Assembly (NCBI GenBank): GCA_937141935.1
Contig: CAKZQS010000052.1
Location: 175,199-239,198 of the forward strand
Direction of reading: 5' to 3'
Length of the DNA: 64,000 nucleotides
From: an uncultured Ectothiorhodospiraceae bacterium
GTDB lineage: Bacteria > Pseudomonadota > Gammaproteobacteria > Nevskiales > Oceanococcaceae
A program made the translations under genes and the position numbers. Numbering within the stretch: the first letter of the stretch is position 1; every line of letters starts with the position of its first letter. A model generated the notes under the pieces. It was given only the letters and a program-made list of their open reading frames with translations, was not told the origin of the DNA and searched no databases. Shown here one piece after another: positions 25,119 to 33,294 of this stretch.

Positions 25119-25832
25119 TTAGCGGCGGCGGTAGGCGTAGTCGGCGACGCTGTGGCCCAGGCGCAGGCCGCGGGCCTCGAAGCGGGTCAGGATGCGTTCG
25201 GCGCAACGCGGCGCCGTCTGGCCTGCGCCGTGGACATTCTCCAGCGCCGGGTGGGCCTCCAGGTGCTCGCGCATCCATTCGGCGTAGTCCGCCCAGTCGG
25301 TGGCCGCCAGCAGCTCGCCGCCGGGGCGCAGCACGCGCGCGAAGTGGTCCAGGTGGGCGCGCTGGATGATGCGCCGCTTGTGGTGGCGCTTCTTCGGCCA
25401 GGGGTCGGGGAACCAGACCTGGATGCGATCCACGCTGGCCTCGGGCAGGCGCTGCTGCAAAAACTCCAGCGCGTCCTGCGTGCACACGCGCAGATTGGTC
25501 AGCCCGGCCTGCGCGGCGCGATGCAGCAGCTGCCCGACGCCGGGGCGGTGGACCTCCAGGCCGATGAAGTTGCGCTCGGGTTGGGCCTGGGCCTGGGCCA
25601 GCAGGTTTTCGCCGGCGCCAAAGCCGATCTCCAGCACCGTGGGCGCCTCGCGGCCGAAGGCCTCCGCCGGCGCGGCGCAGCCCTGTGGCCAGGACCAGTG
25701 CGGCAGCAGCTCCTCCAGCGCGCGGGCCTGGGCCGCCGTGACCCGGCCCTCGCGGCGCACGAAGGTCTGCACGCGGCGCATGAACACGCCGCCGCCGGCT
25801 TGCGCCGGGCTGTGGTGCTGCGCGTCGCTCAA
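25119..25832 (-). CDS. trmB: tRNA (guanine-N7-)-methyltransferase
   Basis: A 237-aa SAM-dependent enzyme making m7G46 in tRNA. Key motifs: [12 protein letters not shown] (SAM loop), [15 protein letters not shown], and [16 protein letters not shown], the TrmB signature. The N-terminal [15 protein letters not shown] is also typical. It overlaps thiG by 4 bp and sits in the known thiS-thiG-trmB order. Confidence 0.96.
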   Translation of the reverse strand: MSDAQHHSPAQAGGGVFMRRVQTFVRREGRVTAAQARALEELLPHWSWPQGCAAPAEAFGREAPTVLEIGFGAGENLLAQAQAQPERNFIGLEVHRPGVGQLLHRAAQAGLTNLRVCTQDALEFLQQRLPEASVDRIQVWFPDPWPKKRHHKRRIIQRAHLDHFARVLRPGGELLAATDWADYAEWMREHLEAHPALENVHGAGQTAPRCAERILTRFEARGLRLGHSVADYAYRRR

Positions 25833-26617
25833 GTCGGGCTCAGGCCGTCCAGTGGCGAGGAGGCGCTGGCGTAGCGGCGCCGCGGCATGCGGCCGGCGCG
25901 AAAGGCCAGCCGCCCGGCCTGGATCGCATCGCGCATCGCCTGCGCCATCAGCACCGGGTCGCGGGCCGCGGCGATGGCCGTGTTCATCAGCACGCCGTCG
26001 CAGCCCAGCTCCATCGCGATGGCCGCATCCGAGGCCGTGCCGACGCCGGCATCGACCAGCACCGGCACCTTGGCGTTCTCGACAATGGTCAGGATGTTGT
26101 AGCGGTTCTGGATGCCCAGCCCCGAGCCGATGGGCGCGGCCAGCGGCATCACCGCCACGCAGCCCGCCTCTTCCAGGCGCTTGGCGATAATCGGGTCGTC
26201 GCTGGTGTAGACCATGACCTCGAAACCGTCGGCCACCAGCGCGTCGGCGGCCTCGAGCGTGGCCGGGATGTCCGGGTACAGCGTTTTGGCATCGCCCAGC
26301 ACTTCGAGCTTGACCAGGTTGTGCCCGTCCAGCAGTTCCCGGGCCAGCTGGCAGGTGCGCACCGCGTCCTGCGCCGTGTAGCAGCCGGCCGTGTTGGGCA
26401 GGATCGTGTAGCGGTTGGGCGGCAGCACGTCGAGCAGGTTGGGCTCGTCCGGGTTCTGGCCGATGTTGGTGCGGCGGATCGCCACCGTAACGATTTCGGC
26501 GCCGCTGGCCGCCACCGCGGCCGCCGTTTGCGCCAGGTCCTTGTATTTGCCGGTGCCCACCAGCAGCCGCGAACGGAAGCTGCGGGCGCCGACCTTCAGC
26601 ACATCATCCATGCTCAT
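25829..26617 (-). CDS. thiG: thiazole synthase
   Basis: A 262-aa TIM-barrel protein that forms the thiazole phosphate of thiamine from DXP, ThiS-thiocarboxylate and dehydroglycine. Landmarks: [43 protein letters not shown] and [11 protein letters not shown] with the phosphate loop [11 protein letters not shown]. Length is normal. It overlaps thiS by 4 bp and trmB by 4 bp. Confidence 0.97.
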   Translation of the reverse strand: MSMDDVLKVGARSFRSRLLVGTGKYKDLAQTAAAVAASGAEIVTVAIRRTNIGQNPDEPNLLDVLPPNRYTILPNTAGCYTAQDAVRTCQLARELLDGHNLVKLEVLGDAKTLYPDIPATLEAADALVADGFEVMVYTSDDPIIAKRLEEAGCVAVMPLAAPIGSGLGIQNRYNILTIVENAKVPVLVDAGVGTASDAAIAMELGCDGVLMNTAIAAARDPVLMAQAMRDAIQAGRLAFRAGRMPRRRYASASSPLDGLSPT

Positions 26618-26814
26618 CCTCCGCCGATGGCGGTCACGATTTCGACGCGGTCCTCGCCGCGCAGCTCACGCTGGGCGTGCTGCGAGCGCGGGACAATCGC
26701 GCCGTTGATTTCGACGGCCAGCCGCTTGTCGGCCAGCCCCAGTTGTTCCAGCAGGCGGCGCAGGGTCGTGCCCTCGTCAAGCGCGCGCGCCTCGCCATTC
26801 AGCGTGATCTGCAC
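26614..26814 (-). CDS. thiS: sulfur carrier protein ThiS
   Basis: A 66-aa ubiquitin-like protein ending in the essential Gly-Gly (AIGGG). [15 protein letters not shown] is typical of ThiS. The start is GTG (26814) with GGAGG 8 nt upstream. It leads a five-gene overlapping operon. No TPP riboswitch is visible in the upstream ~150 bp. Confidence 0.95.
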   Translation of the reverse strand: MQITLNGEARALDEGTTLRRLLEQLGLADKRLAVEINGAIVPRSQHAQRELRGEDRVEIVTAIGGG

Positions 26815-26966
26815 TGTGGGTCCTCCAGCGGCCGGCGGGCAGGGTGCCCGGCGGCGTCAATCCGGCACCGGCGGGGCCGCGGCCGGGGCTCGGGGCCCGT
26901 CCGCGCCGGCGCGCCGTGACAGCGGCCGCTCCGTGCCCCCCGCGGCAAGCTTTCGCGCAAGGCGGC

Positions 26967-27046
26967 GGGAGCGGGTGACAGGCAGCCCAGAATCGGCAGC
27001 AAAGCCGATCTGCACGCGCGCAGCGCGCCCGCAGGGCGAGGGCCAT
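26967..27046. repeat. tRNA-Gly spacer repeat, copy A
   Basis: This segment repeats 27108-27187 at an offset of 141 bp. It starts with a degraded version of the tRNA-Gly 3' end (GGGAGCGGGTGACAGG) and then carries the same block (AATCGGCAGCAAAGCCGAT hairpin, GC-rich block, GGGCGAGGGCCATGG). Confidence 0.8.
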
Positions 27047-27107
27047 GGAGGGCCCGAGTGCACCCACGTCGCCACCATCGGTAAAAGCTCTCGACATCGA
27101 TTGCCCG
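27043..27107 (-). pseudogene. decayed tRNA-Gly copy
   Basis: It contains a 13-bp block (ACCCACGTCGCCA, 27062-27074) identical to the T-arm/variable region of tRNA-Gly (27209-27221), then diverged equivalents of the anticodon, D-arm and acceptor (AGCTCT, CCCG) in the same order. The anticodon stem cannot form, so it is not functional. The call rests on alignment by eye. Confidence 0.5.
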
Positions 27108-27187
27108 TGGAGCGGGTGATGGGAATCGCCGAATCGGCAGGAAAGCCGATTCGCACGCGCGCATCGCGCCCGCAGGGCGAGGGCCAT
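27108..27187. repeat. tRNA-Gly spacer repeat, copy B
   Basis: Positions 27108-27128 are a perfect 21-bp copy of the 3' end of tRNA-Gly (27187-27207), including the CCA-encoding triplet and acceptor strand. The rest is the spacer block shared with copy A, including an imperfect hairpin (GAATCGGC...GCCGATTC). Confidence 0.9.
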
Positions 27188-27260
27188 GGAGCGGGTGATG
27201 GGAATCGAACCCACGTCGCCAGGATGGGAACCTGGAGCTCTACCATTGAGCTACACCCGC
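27187..27260 (-). tRNA. tRNA-Gly (anticodon CCC)
   Basis: On the minus strand the gene runs from 27260 (GCGGGTG acceptor) through a D-arm (AGCTCAATGGTAGAGCT) and an anticodon stem CCAGG/CCTGG enclosing TTCCCAT, to the T-arm (GGGTTCGATTCCC), CACCCGC, discriminator T and an encoded CCA. The anticodon CCC reads GGG. Its 5' end is 13 bp from the stop of the upstream DUF6580 gene. Confidence 0.97.
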
Positions 27261-27272
27261 GCGAGCGGGCTC

Positions 27273-27301
27273 ATTATGCCGTGGCGCCCAGCGGCTGTCG
27301 C
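27273..27301 (-). promoter_or_regulatory. promoter of tRNA-Gly
   Basis: GCGACA (27301-27296), a 17-bp spacer and CATAAT (27278-27273) lie on the minus strand, 12 bp upstream of the mature tRNA 5' end. The element overlaps the last codons and stop of the DUF6580 gene. Confidence 0.5.
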
Positions 27302-27828
27302 GCCGGGGCGGGCGCCAGCCGGCGCGCGGCCGCGAACAGCAGCAGGCCATAGAGTGCGGTGCCGGCCAGCGTGTTGCCAAAGAAGGGCAGGGCCATCAGA
27401 TAACAGGCCCACAAGCCCTCCAGGCTGTGCGCGTACATGCCGGAAAACGCCCACACCGCGAGGTTGCTGAGCACAAAAAACACCAGGGCGCCGGCCAGGC
27501 CGTGGCCAGCGATGCGCAGTGCCGGCGACTGCACGGCGATGCGGTGGCCGAGCAGCGCGACGACGGCCAGCGCGGCGTACACGGCCAGCAGGCTCTCGTG
27601 CCAACCCAGCCACAGGTCGGTCAGCAGCATCACGGCCAGCGTGACGCCGATGGCCAGCATTCGGCTCGACAGCGCGGCGCCACAAAACAGCGCCAGCGCA
27701 ATCACCGGGGTCAGGTTGGGCGGGTGCGGCAGCAGGCGCGCGGCGGCGACCACGGCGACCAGGCCGAGCAGCAGCGCCAGCGGCAGGCCGGGGCGGCGGG
27801 CGGCGGGTGCGGCAGGAATTTCGGACAT
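27274..27828 (-). CDS. DUF6580-like integral membrane protein
   Basis: A 184-aa protein with about five hydrophobic helices. The pattern LLPHPPNLTPVIALALFCGA near the N-terminus, LTDLWLGWHESLLAVYAALA and LSNLAVWAFSGMYAHSLEG in the middle matches DUF6580, a family resembling ECF-type substrate-binding membrane proteins. Transport of a small nutrient is inference. The ATG at 27828 precedes the first helix. The tRNA-Gly gene follows on the same strand. Confidence 0.78.
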   Translation of the reverse strand: MSEIPAAPAARRPGLPLALLLGLVAVVAAARLLPHPPNLTPVIALALFCGAALSSRMLAIGVTLAVMLLTDLWLGWHESLLAVYAALAVVALLGHRIAVQSPALRIAGHGLAGALVFFVLSNLAVWAFSGMYAHSLEGLWACYLMALPFFGNTLAGTALYGLLLFAAARRLAPAPARQPLGATA

Positions 27829-27927
27829 CGGTGGGGATCGGTGCGCAAAGCGCTGATGGTACTGCAACCGGGCCTGCCGACCGGGGGACTAGAATGCGTG
27901 GCATTGCCAGGAGACGGGGACCGCTTG

Positions 27928-30198
27928 ATGTCGCGCATAGTTGTACCGCCGCCCGCGAGCCCGGCCCGGCGCGGCCTGGGCCGGGCGCTGCTGGGGGGAT
28001 TGCTGGCGCTGCTGGCGGCCTGCGAGGGCGGGCGCGAGCTGGCGCCGGTGGCCGTGCAGGCGCGCGCCGGCGCGGTGCCAGCCCCGGGCCCGGCGCTGCT
28101 ATATGCCGCCCCGCCCCCGGCGCCGCAGCTGGAGAACACCGGTCCCTGGAGGGCGGCGCCGCTGCTGATTTCCGGCGCCTCGGCCTATGTCGACGGCGAG
28201 TTCCTGTATCAGGACTGGCTCTTTGACGACCACGGCGCCGATGGCGGGCTGCCGGACCCGAATGCGCCGGCCGGCGGCCTGGCCAATGGCACGCTGGCCG
28301 ACAATGTGTTCTCGCGTTATGCCGGCAGCTATACCTACCCCAGCGACCCGGCCTACGCGCACAACGCGGCCGACCTGGTCGAGTTTCGCGTGCGCAGCGT
28401 GGCCGAGGGCGTGGCCTTCCGGCTGACGCTGAACACCTTGCTGGACCCGAACCTGGTGGCCGCCACGCTGGCGCTGGGCACCACCGGCGAGCCGCGGCCG
28501 CTGCCCGGCGGCGCCAACCTCAGCCTGGATCACGCCTTCAGCTTCACGCTGGCCGAGCGCCGCGTGGTGCTACGCAACGCGGGGGGCGACACGCTGGCCA
28601 CGCTGCCCCTCGCGGTGGACCTGCGCCGCCGCCAGCTCAGCTTTACGCTGCCGCGCGGCGTGCTGAACATCGGCGACTCGGTGCAGTCGCTCTGGCTCGG
28701 CGTGGGGCTGTGGGACGCCGAGGCCGACCAGTTCCGCATCCCCGGTTTCACGCACGATGCCGAGACGCCGGGCGGCGCCGGCACGCTGGCGCAGCCGCCC
28801 GCCTACTTCAACCTGGCCTTTCGCTTTGCAGAGCCGCAGCCGGATATCGCCGGCGGGGCGGGCGTGGTGGCGGTGATCCAGCCGCGCTGGTGGCGCGACG
28901 CCGCGCAGGCGGCGGCGCTGGCCGCCGGCGATGCCGAGGCCTTTCGCGTGCGGGTGGACTTCGGCAAGCTGCGCCGCGGCGTGACCGACATGCAGTTCGA
29001 CGAGCCCGGCGGGGTGCCCACCCATGGCGCGATCAACCGCATCTACGCCAGTCGCTTCGCGGCGGGGCAGGGCATCGACTACGGCGCCGCCTGCGGTGGC
29101 GCCGATGGCTGCTTTGGCATCCTGCAGGGCCAGCTGCTGCCCTATGCGCTGTATCTGCCGGACCGGCCGCAGCCGCCCGGCGGCTGGGGCCTGACCCTGC
29201 TGCTGCATTCGCTGGCCGGCAACTACAACCAGTACGCGGCCAGCGCCAACCAGGCGCAGCTGGGCGAGCGCGGGCGCGGCTCGCTGGTGCTGACCCCCAC
29301 CGGCCGCGGGCCGGACGGCTGGTATGTGGAATATTCCGGCGCCGATGTCTTCGAGGCCTGGGCCGACGCGGCCCGCCACTACCGCATCGACGCCGACTAC
29401 ACGGCGATCAGCGGTTATTCGATGGGCGGCCACGGCACCTTCCGCCTGGCCACGCAGTTCCCCGACCTCTTCGCCCGTGCGCAGACGGTGGTGGGTCCGC
29501 CGGCGGTGGGCATCTGGCTGCCGCCGCTGGACAACCCCGGGCCGCAGGCCAACACCTTCCACAACCTGGCCTCGCTGTACCACGTGCCGATCCAGAGCTG
29601 GGTGGCCAGCGCCGACCAGCTGGTGCCCTACCCCGGGCCACGGCAGCAGGCCGACCGGCTGTTCGAGCTGGGTTACCGCGCCGAGTTCTGGACCTTCGCG
29701 CCGGCCGAGCACCTGACGCTGGCCGCCCACGACCAGTACGCCCCGGCGGCCGAGTTCCTGGGCGATGCCCGCGTCGTGCGCAAGCCGCGCCATGTGGTCT
29801 ATGTGCGTAACCCGCAGATGGATTTCCCCGCCGCGGGCATCGTCGCCGACCATGCCTACTGGCTGTCCGATATCCGCGTCGCCGACCCCGATGCGGGGGT
29901 GGGCGTGGTGCGCGCCGAAAGCCTGGCGCTGCCGCCGGCCCCCGAACCGCGCTCGGCCGAGCGGGCTACCACGCCCGGCCTGCTGACGCCCGGGACCTAC
30001 GGGGCCCTGGGCTATGTGGCCGAGACGCAGACCTGGGGCGCGGCGGTCACGGGCTGGGCACCGCTGGATGGCCTGCGGCTGAACGCCAACAACATCGCCC
30101 ACGTGGCGGTGGACATGGCCGCGGCTGGCTTGAGCTGCCGCGCCGCGATCGAGGTCAACAGCGAGCGCGCCGTCGCCGTGACCCGCCTCGGCTGCTAA
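27928..30198 (+). CDS. large lipoprotein esterase with DOMON-like N-terminal module
   Basis: A 756-aa protein. The lipobox LLALLAAC (Cys ~32) predicts a lipid-anchored envelope protein. Residues ~70-310 form a beta-rich module resembling the glucodextranase C-terminal/DOMON-like domain (DGEFLYQDWLFDDHGADGG, FRVRSVAEGVAFRLTLNT). Residues ~380-640 form an alpha/beta hydrolase: LLLHSLAGNYNQY, nucleophile GYSMGGHGTF (Ser ~496), ADQLVPYPG and AEHLTLAAHDQYA. It probably hydrolyses an extracellular ester or peptide; the substrate is unknown. It stands alone between divergent neighbours. Confidence 0.78.
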   Translation: MSRIVVPPPASPARRGLGRALLGGLLALLAACEGGRELAPVAVQARAGAVPAPGPALLYAAPPPAPQLENTGPWRAAPLLISGASAYVDGEFLYQDWLFDDHGADGGLPDPNAPAGGLANGTLADNVFSRYAGSYTYPSDPAYAHNAADLVEFRVRSVAEGVAFRLTLNTLLDPNLVAATLALGTTGEPRPLPGGANLSLDHAFSFTLAERRVVLRNAGGDTLATLPLAVDLRRRQLSFTLPRGVLNIGDSVQSLWLGVGLWDAEADQFRIPGFTHDAETPGGAGTLAQPPAYFNLAFRFAEPQPDIAGGAGVVAVIQPRWWRDAAQAAALAAGDAEAFRVRVDFGKLRRGVTDMQFDEPGGVPTHGAINRIYASRFAAGQGIDYGAACGGADGCFGILQGQLLPYALYLPDRPQPPGGWGLTLLLHSLAGNYNQYAASANQAQLGERGRGSLVLTPTGRGPDGWYVEYSGADVFEAWADAARHYRIDADYTAISGYSMGGHGTFRLATQFPDLFARAQTVVGPPAVGIWLPPLDNPGPQANTFHNLASLYHVPIQSWVASADQLVPYPGPRQQADRLFELGYRAEFWTFAPAEHLTLAAHDQYAPAAEFLGDARVVRKPRHVVYVRNPQMDFPAAGIVADHAYWLSDIRVADPDAGVGVVRAESLALPPAPEPRSAERATTPGLLTPGTYGALGYVAETQTWGAAVTGWAPLDGLRLNANNIAHVAVDMAAAGLSCRAAIEVNSERAVAVTRLGC

Positions 30199-30234
30199 GG
30201 GCGGTTTGCTGGCTGCGAGCCGGGCGCTTGGCGG

Positions 30235-31170
30235 CTACAGCCAGCCGCGCAGGCGGGCCAGCCACAGCGTGCCAACACCGGCGGCCAGGGCCAGCGGCAG
30301 CAGTGCCGCGGCCCGCCATTGCAGGCTGCGCCGCAGTTCCGATTCCCTGCGGCCGGAAAGCACATAGTCGCGGCCGTCGGGCGGCCGCTCCAGCACATGC
30401 ACGCCGGGTGCCAGGCTGCGCTCCAGCAGCACGCGGTCGACCTCGGCAATGGCCTGCTGGCGGGCCGCTTCCCATTCTTCAGCGTCGATATGGCCGTCGC
30501 GGTTGGCGTCGTACTCGCGCAGCAGCCGGCGCTGGTCGGCCTTCAGCGCGCGCAGCCACTCGGCCACCTCGGCCCGGCGGTCGAAGTCCTGGGCCTCGGC
30601 CGTCTCGCTGCGCAGCCAGCCCAGCGCATAAAGGTCGGAGCCCAGCGTCAGGCAGCGCTCGGTGTAGCGGTAGCGGCCGCTGGTCTGGCCCAGGCCGCCC
30701 TGCGGCAGGCCGCGTGGCGGGCGCGGAGAGGGGCCGCGCCAGCAATGGCGCCGGTTGGGGTAGATTTTGGCGCCGCAGGGATCCACGACGACCTCGCCGG
30801 TTGCGTCCTGCAGCGCGAACAGCTCCTGGCTGCGCGCGCTGGCGATGGTGCTCCAGGCGGTGCGCGAGCTGGAGTGGCCATGCTGCTGCCGGAGCTCTTC
30901 GATGCGATATTCCCACCACACGCAGCGGGTCTGTGTCAGCGGCGCCAGGATGCGGTCTTCCGGCAGCCAGTGGCCATTGCCCTTGAGCTCCACATAGCCC
31001 TGTGCCGCCGAGCGGATTTTCGAGGTGGGGGTGCCGGCCATCAGCCGGACGCGGCCCAGTTTGCGCCACCACAGCCAGGCGCAGCCCAGGCACATGGCCA
31101 GCCCCAGCAGGGCGAAGAGCAGCGCCTCGTCGGGGCTCAACTCCGCCGCGGCCTGCGCCGCCGCGCTCAC
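30235..31170 (-). CDS. GIDE-domain membrane protein with EF-hand
   Basis: A 311-aa protein. It has a TM helix near residues 17-35, then a GIDE-type domain (PTSKIRSAAQGYVELKG, LTQTRCVWWEYRIEE, YRYTERCLTLGSDLYALG), a canonical EF-hand DANRDGHIDAEEW (residues ~220-233), and a C-terminal TM helix. GIDE domains are shared with the mitochondrial E3 ligase MULAN, but no RING finger is present, so ubiquitin ligase naming does not fit. It follows lemA on the same strand; the GIDE-LemA association recurs in bacteria. Function unknown, possibly Ca-responsive envelope stress. Confidence 0.82.
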   Translation of the reverse strand: MSAAAQAAAELSPDEALLFALLGLAMCLGCAWLWWRKLGRVRLMAGTPTSKIRSAAQGYVELKGNGHWLPEDRILAPLTQTRCVWWEYRIEELRQQHGHSSSRTAWSTIASARSQELFALQDATGEVVVDPCGAKIYPNRRHCWRGPSPRPPRGLPQGGLGQTSGRYRYTERCLTLGSDLYALGWLRSETAEAQDFDRRAEVAEWLRALKADQRRLLREYDANRDGHIDAEEWEAARQQAIAEVDRVLLERSLAPGVHVLERPPDGRDYVLSGRRESELRRSLQWRAAALLPLALAAGVGTLWLARLRGWL

Positions 31171-31181
31171 GGCCCCGCGTC

Positions 31182-31772
31182 CTAGGCGAAGAGGCTCTTG
31201 ATGTCCGGGTCCTCGAGCTCGGTGGCCGAAAACTCCAGCAGATCCGCCGCGCCGAAATTGAAGCCACGGGCGATCAGCACGTCCGGAAACTGCTCGATGC
31301 GCACGTTGTTGATGTTGACCGCCTCGTTATAGAACTCGCGGCGGTCGGCGATGGCGTTCTCCAGGCCCGAGATGCGGGCCTGCAGCTGCTGGAAGGACTG
31401 GTTGGCCTTCAGCTCGGGGTAGTTCTCGGCCACCGCGAAGAGCTGGCCCAGCCCGAGGCGCATCTGGCTTTCGGCCGCGCCCACGCCCTTGACGTCGCCG
31501 CGGTCGCGCGCGGTCTGCGCTGCCGCCCGCGCCAGCATCACCTTCTCCAGCGTCTCCTGCTCGAAGTTCATGTACTGCTTGCAGGTCTCGACGAGCTTGG
31601 GCAGCTCCTCGTGGCGCTGCTTGAGCAGCACGTCGATGTTCGACCAGGACTTGGTGACCTGATGCTTGAGGGTGACCAGGTTGTTGTAGATCAACACCGC
31701 ATAGAGCAGGCCTGCGATGACCACCCCCCAGAACACCCATGTGCCGATGTCGGCCTGCGCCGCCTCGTTCAT
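31182..31772 (-). CDS. lemA: LemA family protein
   Basis: A 196-aa protein with one N-terminal helix (residues ~10-30) and a four-helix bundle. Signature stretches are LIYNNLVTLKHQVTKSWSNIDVLLKQRHEELPKLVETC, seen in short parts, with AENYPELKANQSFQQLQ, and ARISGLENAIADRREFYNEAVNINNVRIEQFPD further on. LemA proteins sit in the envelope with a periplasmic or outward bundle; function is poorly known. The ATG at 31772 has GAGGGGTGGG upstream. The GIDE gene starts 11 bp after its stop. Confidence 0.93.
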   Translation of the reverse strand: MNEAAQADIGTWVFWGVVIAGLLYAVLIYNNLVTLKHQVTKSWSNIDVLLKQRHEELPKLVETCKQYMNFEQETLEKVMLARAAAQTARDRGDVKGVGAAESQMRLGLGQLFAVAENYPELKANQSFQQLQARISGLENAIADRREFYNEAVNINNVRIEQFPDVLIARGFNFGAADLLEFSATELEDPDIKSLFA

Positions 31773-31827
31773 GGGACCCACCCCTCGTGTGCTATACCAA
31801 AACCCGAGTTTAGCGAAAGGAGAGGGC

Positions 31828-33171
31828 ATGGCGCGCGACATCGATTGGCTGGTCATCGGCGGCGGCAGCGGGGGCATCGCGTCGGCGCGGCGCGCCGCGC
31901 AGCATGGCGCGAGCACGGTGCTGGTGGATCCCGGCCCGCTGGGCGGGACCTGCGTCAATCGCGGCTGTGTGCCGAAGAAGGTGATGTGGCACGCCGCGCA
32001 GCTGGCCGAGATGCTGGCCGATGCCCGCGGCTACGGCTTTGCCGTGGACAGCGGCGGCCTGGACTGGGCGGCGCTGGTGCGTAAGCGGCGCGACTTCATC
32101 ACCCGGCTCAATGGCATCTACGACAGCAATCTGTCCGCCCATGGCGTGCACTGGCGCCAGGGGCACGCGCGCTTCGTCGACCCGCAGACCGTCGAGGTCG
32201 GCGGCGAGCGCCTGCGCGCCAAGCGCATCCTGATCGCCACCGGGTCGCGGCCCAGCTGGCCCGACATCCCTGGCGCCGAGCACGGGGTGGATTCGGATGG
32301 CTTCTTCGACTGGGAGGCGCAGCCCGACCATGTCACCGTCGTCGGGGGCGGCTATATCGCCGTGGAGCTGGCCGGCGTGCTGCGCGGCCTGGGCAGCCAG
32401 GTCACGCTGCTGGTGCGCGGCGAGCGGCTGCTGCGCGGCTTCGACCACGACCTGGCGGCGATGCTGGAAGAAACGATGCGCAAGGACGGCATCGGCCTGC
32501 GCCTGGGCACCACCGTCGAGGCGGTCGAGCGCGAGGGCGACACCCGCGTGCTGCGCCTGGGCGACGGCAGCCAGCACCGCTGCGATGCGCTGCTGTGGGC
32601 CACCGGCCGCCAGCCGGAGGTCGAGGGCCTGGGGCTCGACGCCGCCGGGTTGGACCTGGAGCAGGGGCGCATCTGCGTCGACGAGCAGCAGCGCACGCAG
32701 CAGCCGCACATCTACGCGCTGGGCGATGTCACCGGCGGCATCGCGCTGACCCCGGTCGCGATCGCCACCGGGCGCCGCCTGGCGGATTGCCTCTTCGCCG
32801 ACCAGCCGCAGCCGACCATCGACCCGACGCTGGTGCCGACGGTGGTCTTTGCCCACCCGCCCATCGGCACCGTGGGCCTGAGCGAGGAGGCCGCGATCGA
32901 GCTCTATGGCGAGGCGCAGCTGCGCTGCTACCGCTCACGCTTCAATGCGCTGTACTTCGGCGTGCTCGAGCACAAGGTGCCCAGCCTGGTGAAGCTGATC
33001 TGCGTGGGCGATGAGGAGCGCGTGGTCGGCCTGCACACGATGGGCGTGGGCTCGGACGAGCTGCTGCAGGGCTTTGCTGTGGCGATGCAGTGCGGCGCCA
33101 CCAAGGCCGACTTCGACCGCACGGTGGCGATCCACCCGACCGCGGCCGAGGAGCTGGTGACGCTGCGCTAG
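31828..33171 (+). CDS. gor: glutathione-disulfide reductase
   Basis: A 447-aa FAD enzyme that reduces GSSG with NADPH in the cytoplasm. FAD loop VIGGGSGGIASARRAA, redox-active disulfide in GGTCVNRGCVPKK, NADPH loop VVGGGYIAVELAGVL, second FAD motif YALGDV and the C-terminal HPTAAEELVTLR carrying the catalytic His/Glu. AAAGGAGAGGG precedes the ATG at 31828. It is divergent from lemA across 55 bp. Confidence 0.95.
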   Translation: MARDIDWLVIGGGSGGIASARRAAQHGASTVLVDPGPLGGTCVNRGCVPKKVMWHAAQLAEMLADARGYGFAVDSGGLDWAALVRKRRDFITRLNGIYDSNLSAHGVHWRQGHARFVDPQTVEVGGERLRAKRILIATGSRPSWPDIPGAEHGVDSDGFFDWEAQPDHVTVVGGGYIAVELAGVLRGLGSQVTLLVRGERLLRGFDHDLAAMLEETMRKDGIGLRLGTTVEAVEREGDTRVLRLGDGSQHRCDALLWATGRQPEVEGLGLDAAGLDLEQGRICVDEQQRTQQPHIYALGDVTGGIALTPVAIATGRRLADCLFADQPQPTIDPTLVPTVVFAHPPIGTVGLSEEAAIELYGEAQLRCYRSRFNALYFGVLEHKVPSLVKLICVGDEERVVGLHTMGVGSDELLQGFAVAMQCGATKADFDRTVAIHPTAAEELVTLR

Positions 33172-33181
33172 GCCGCACAGG

Positions 33182-33210
33182 CACGCAAGACCGGCACGCA
33201 AGACCGGCAC
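33182..33210 (+). repeat. 13-bp tandem repeat downstream of gor
   Basis: CGCAAGACCGGCA occurs twice in tandem with a partial third copy; it lies in the 123-bp gap between convergent gor and purD. Confidence 0.85.
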
Positions 33211-33224
33211 GGGAGGCCGGCGCA

Positions 33225-33294
33225 GGTCGCCCCGCGCCCGGAGCGGCGCGCGCCTGGGGCTGCTTGCCGGCAGCCGACGCGCGGTGGGGCGACC
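33225..33294. terminator. possible terminator-like nested hairpin between gor and purD
   Basis: GGTCGCCCC (33225-33233) pairs with GGGGCGACC (33286-33294), enclosing a second hairpin GGCTGC/GCAGCC (33258-33275). There is no T-run, so termination is inference from position between convergent genes. Confidence 0.35.

Noticed and set aside
27108..27260. attL/attR of an integrated element at tRNA-Gly
   Set aside because: The 21-bp tRNA-end repeats are only 79 bp apart, with no integrase or cargo between them; tandem duplication explains them better.
30235..31170. E3 ubiquitin ligase function suggested by the GIDE domain name
   Set aside because: No RING finger cysteines are present; the name comes from the eukaryotic MULAN protein only.
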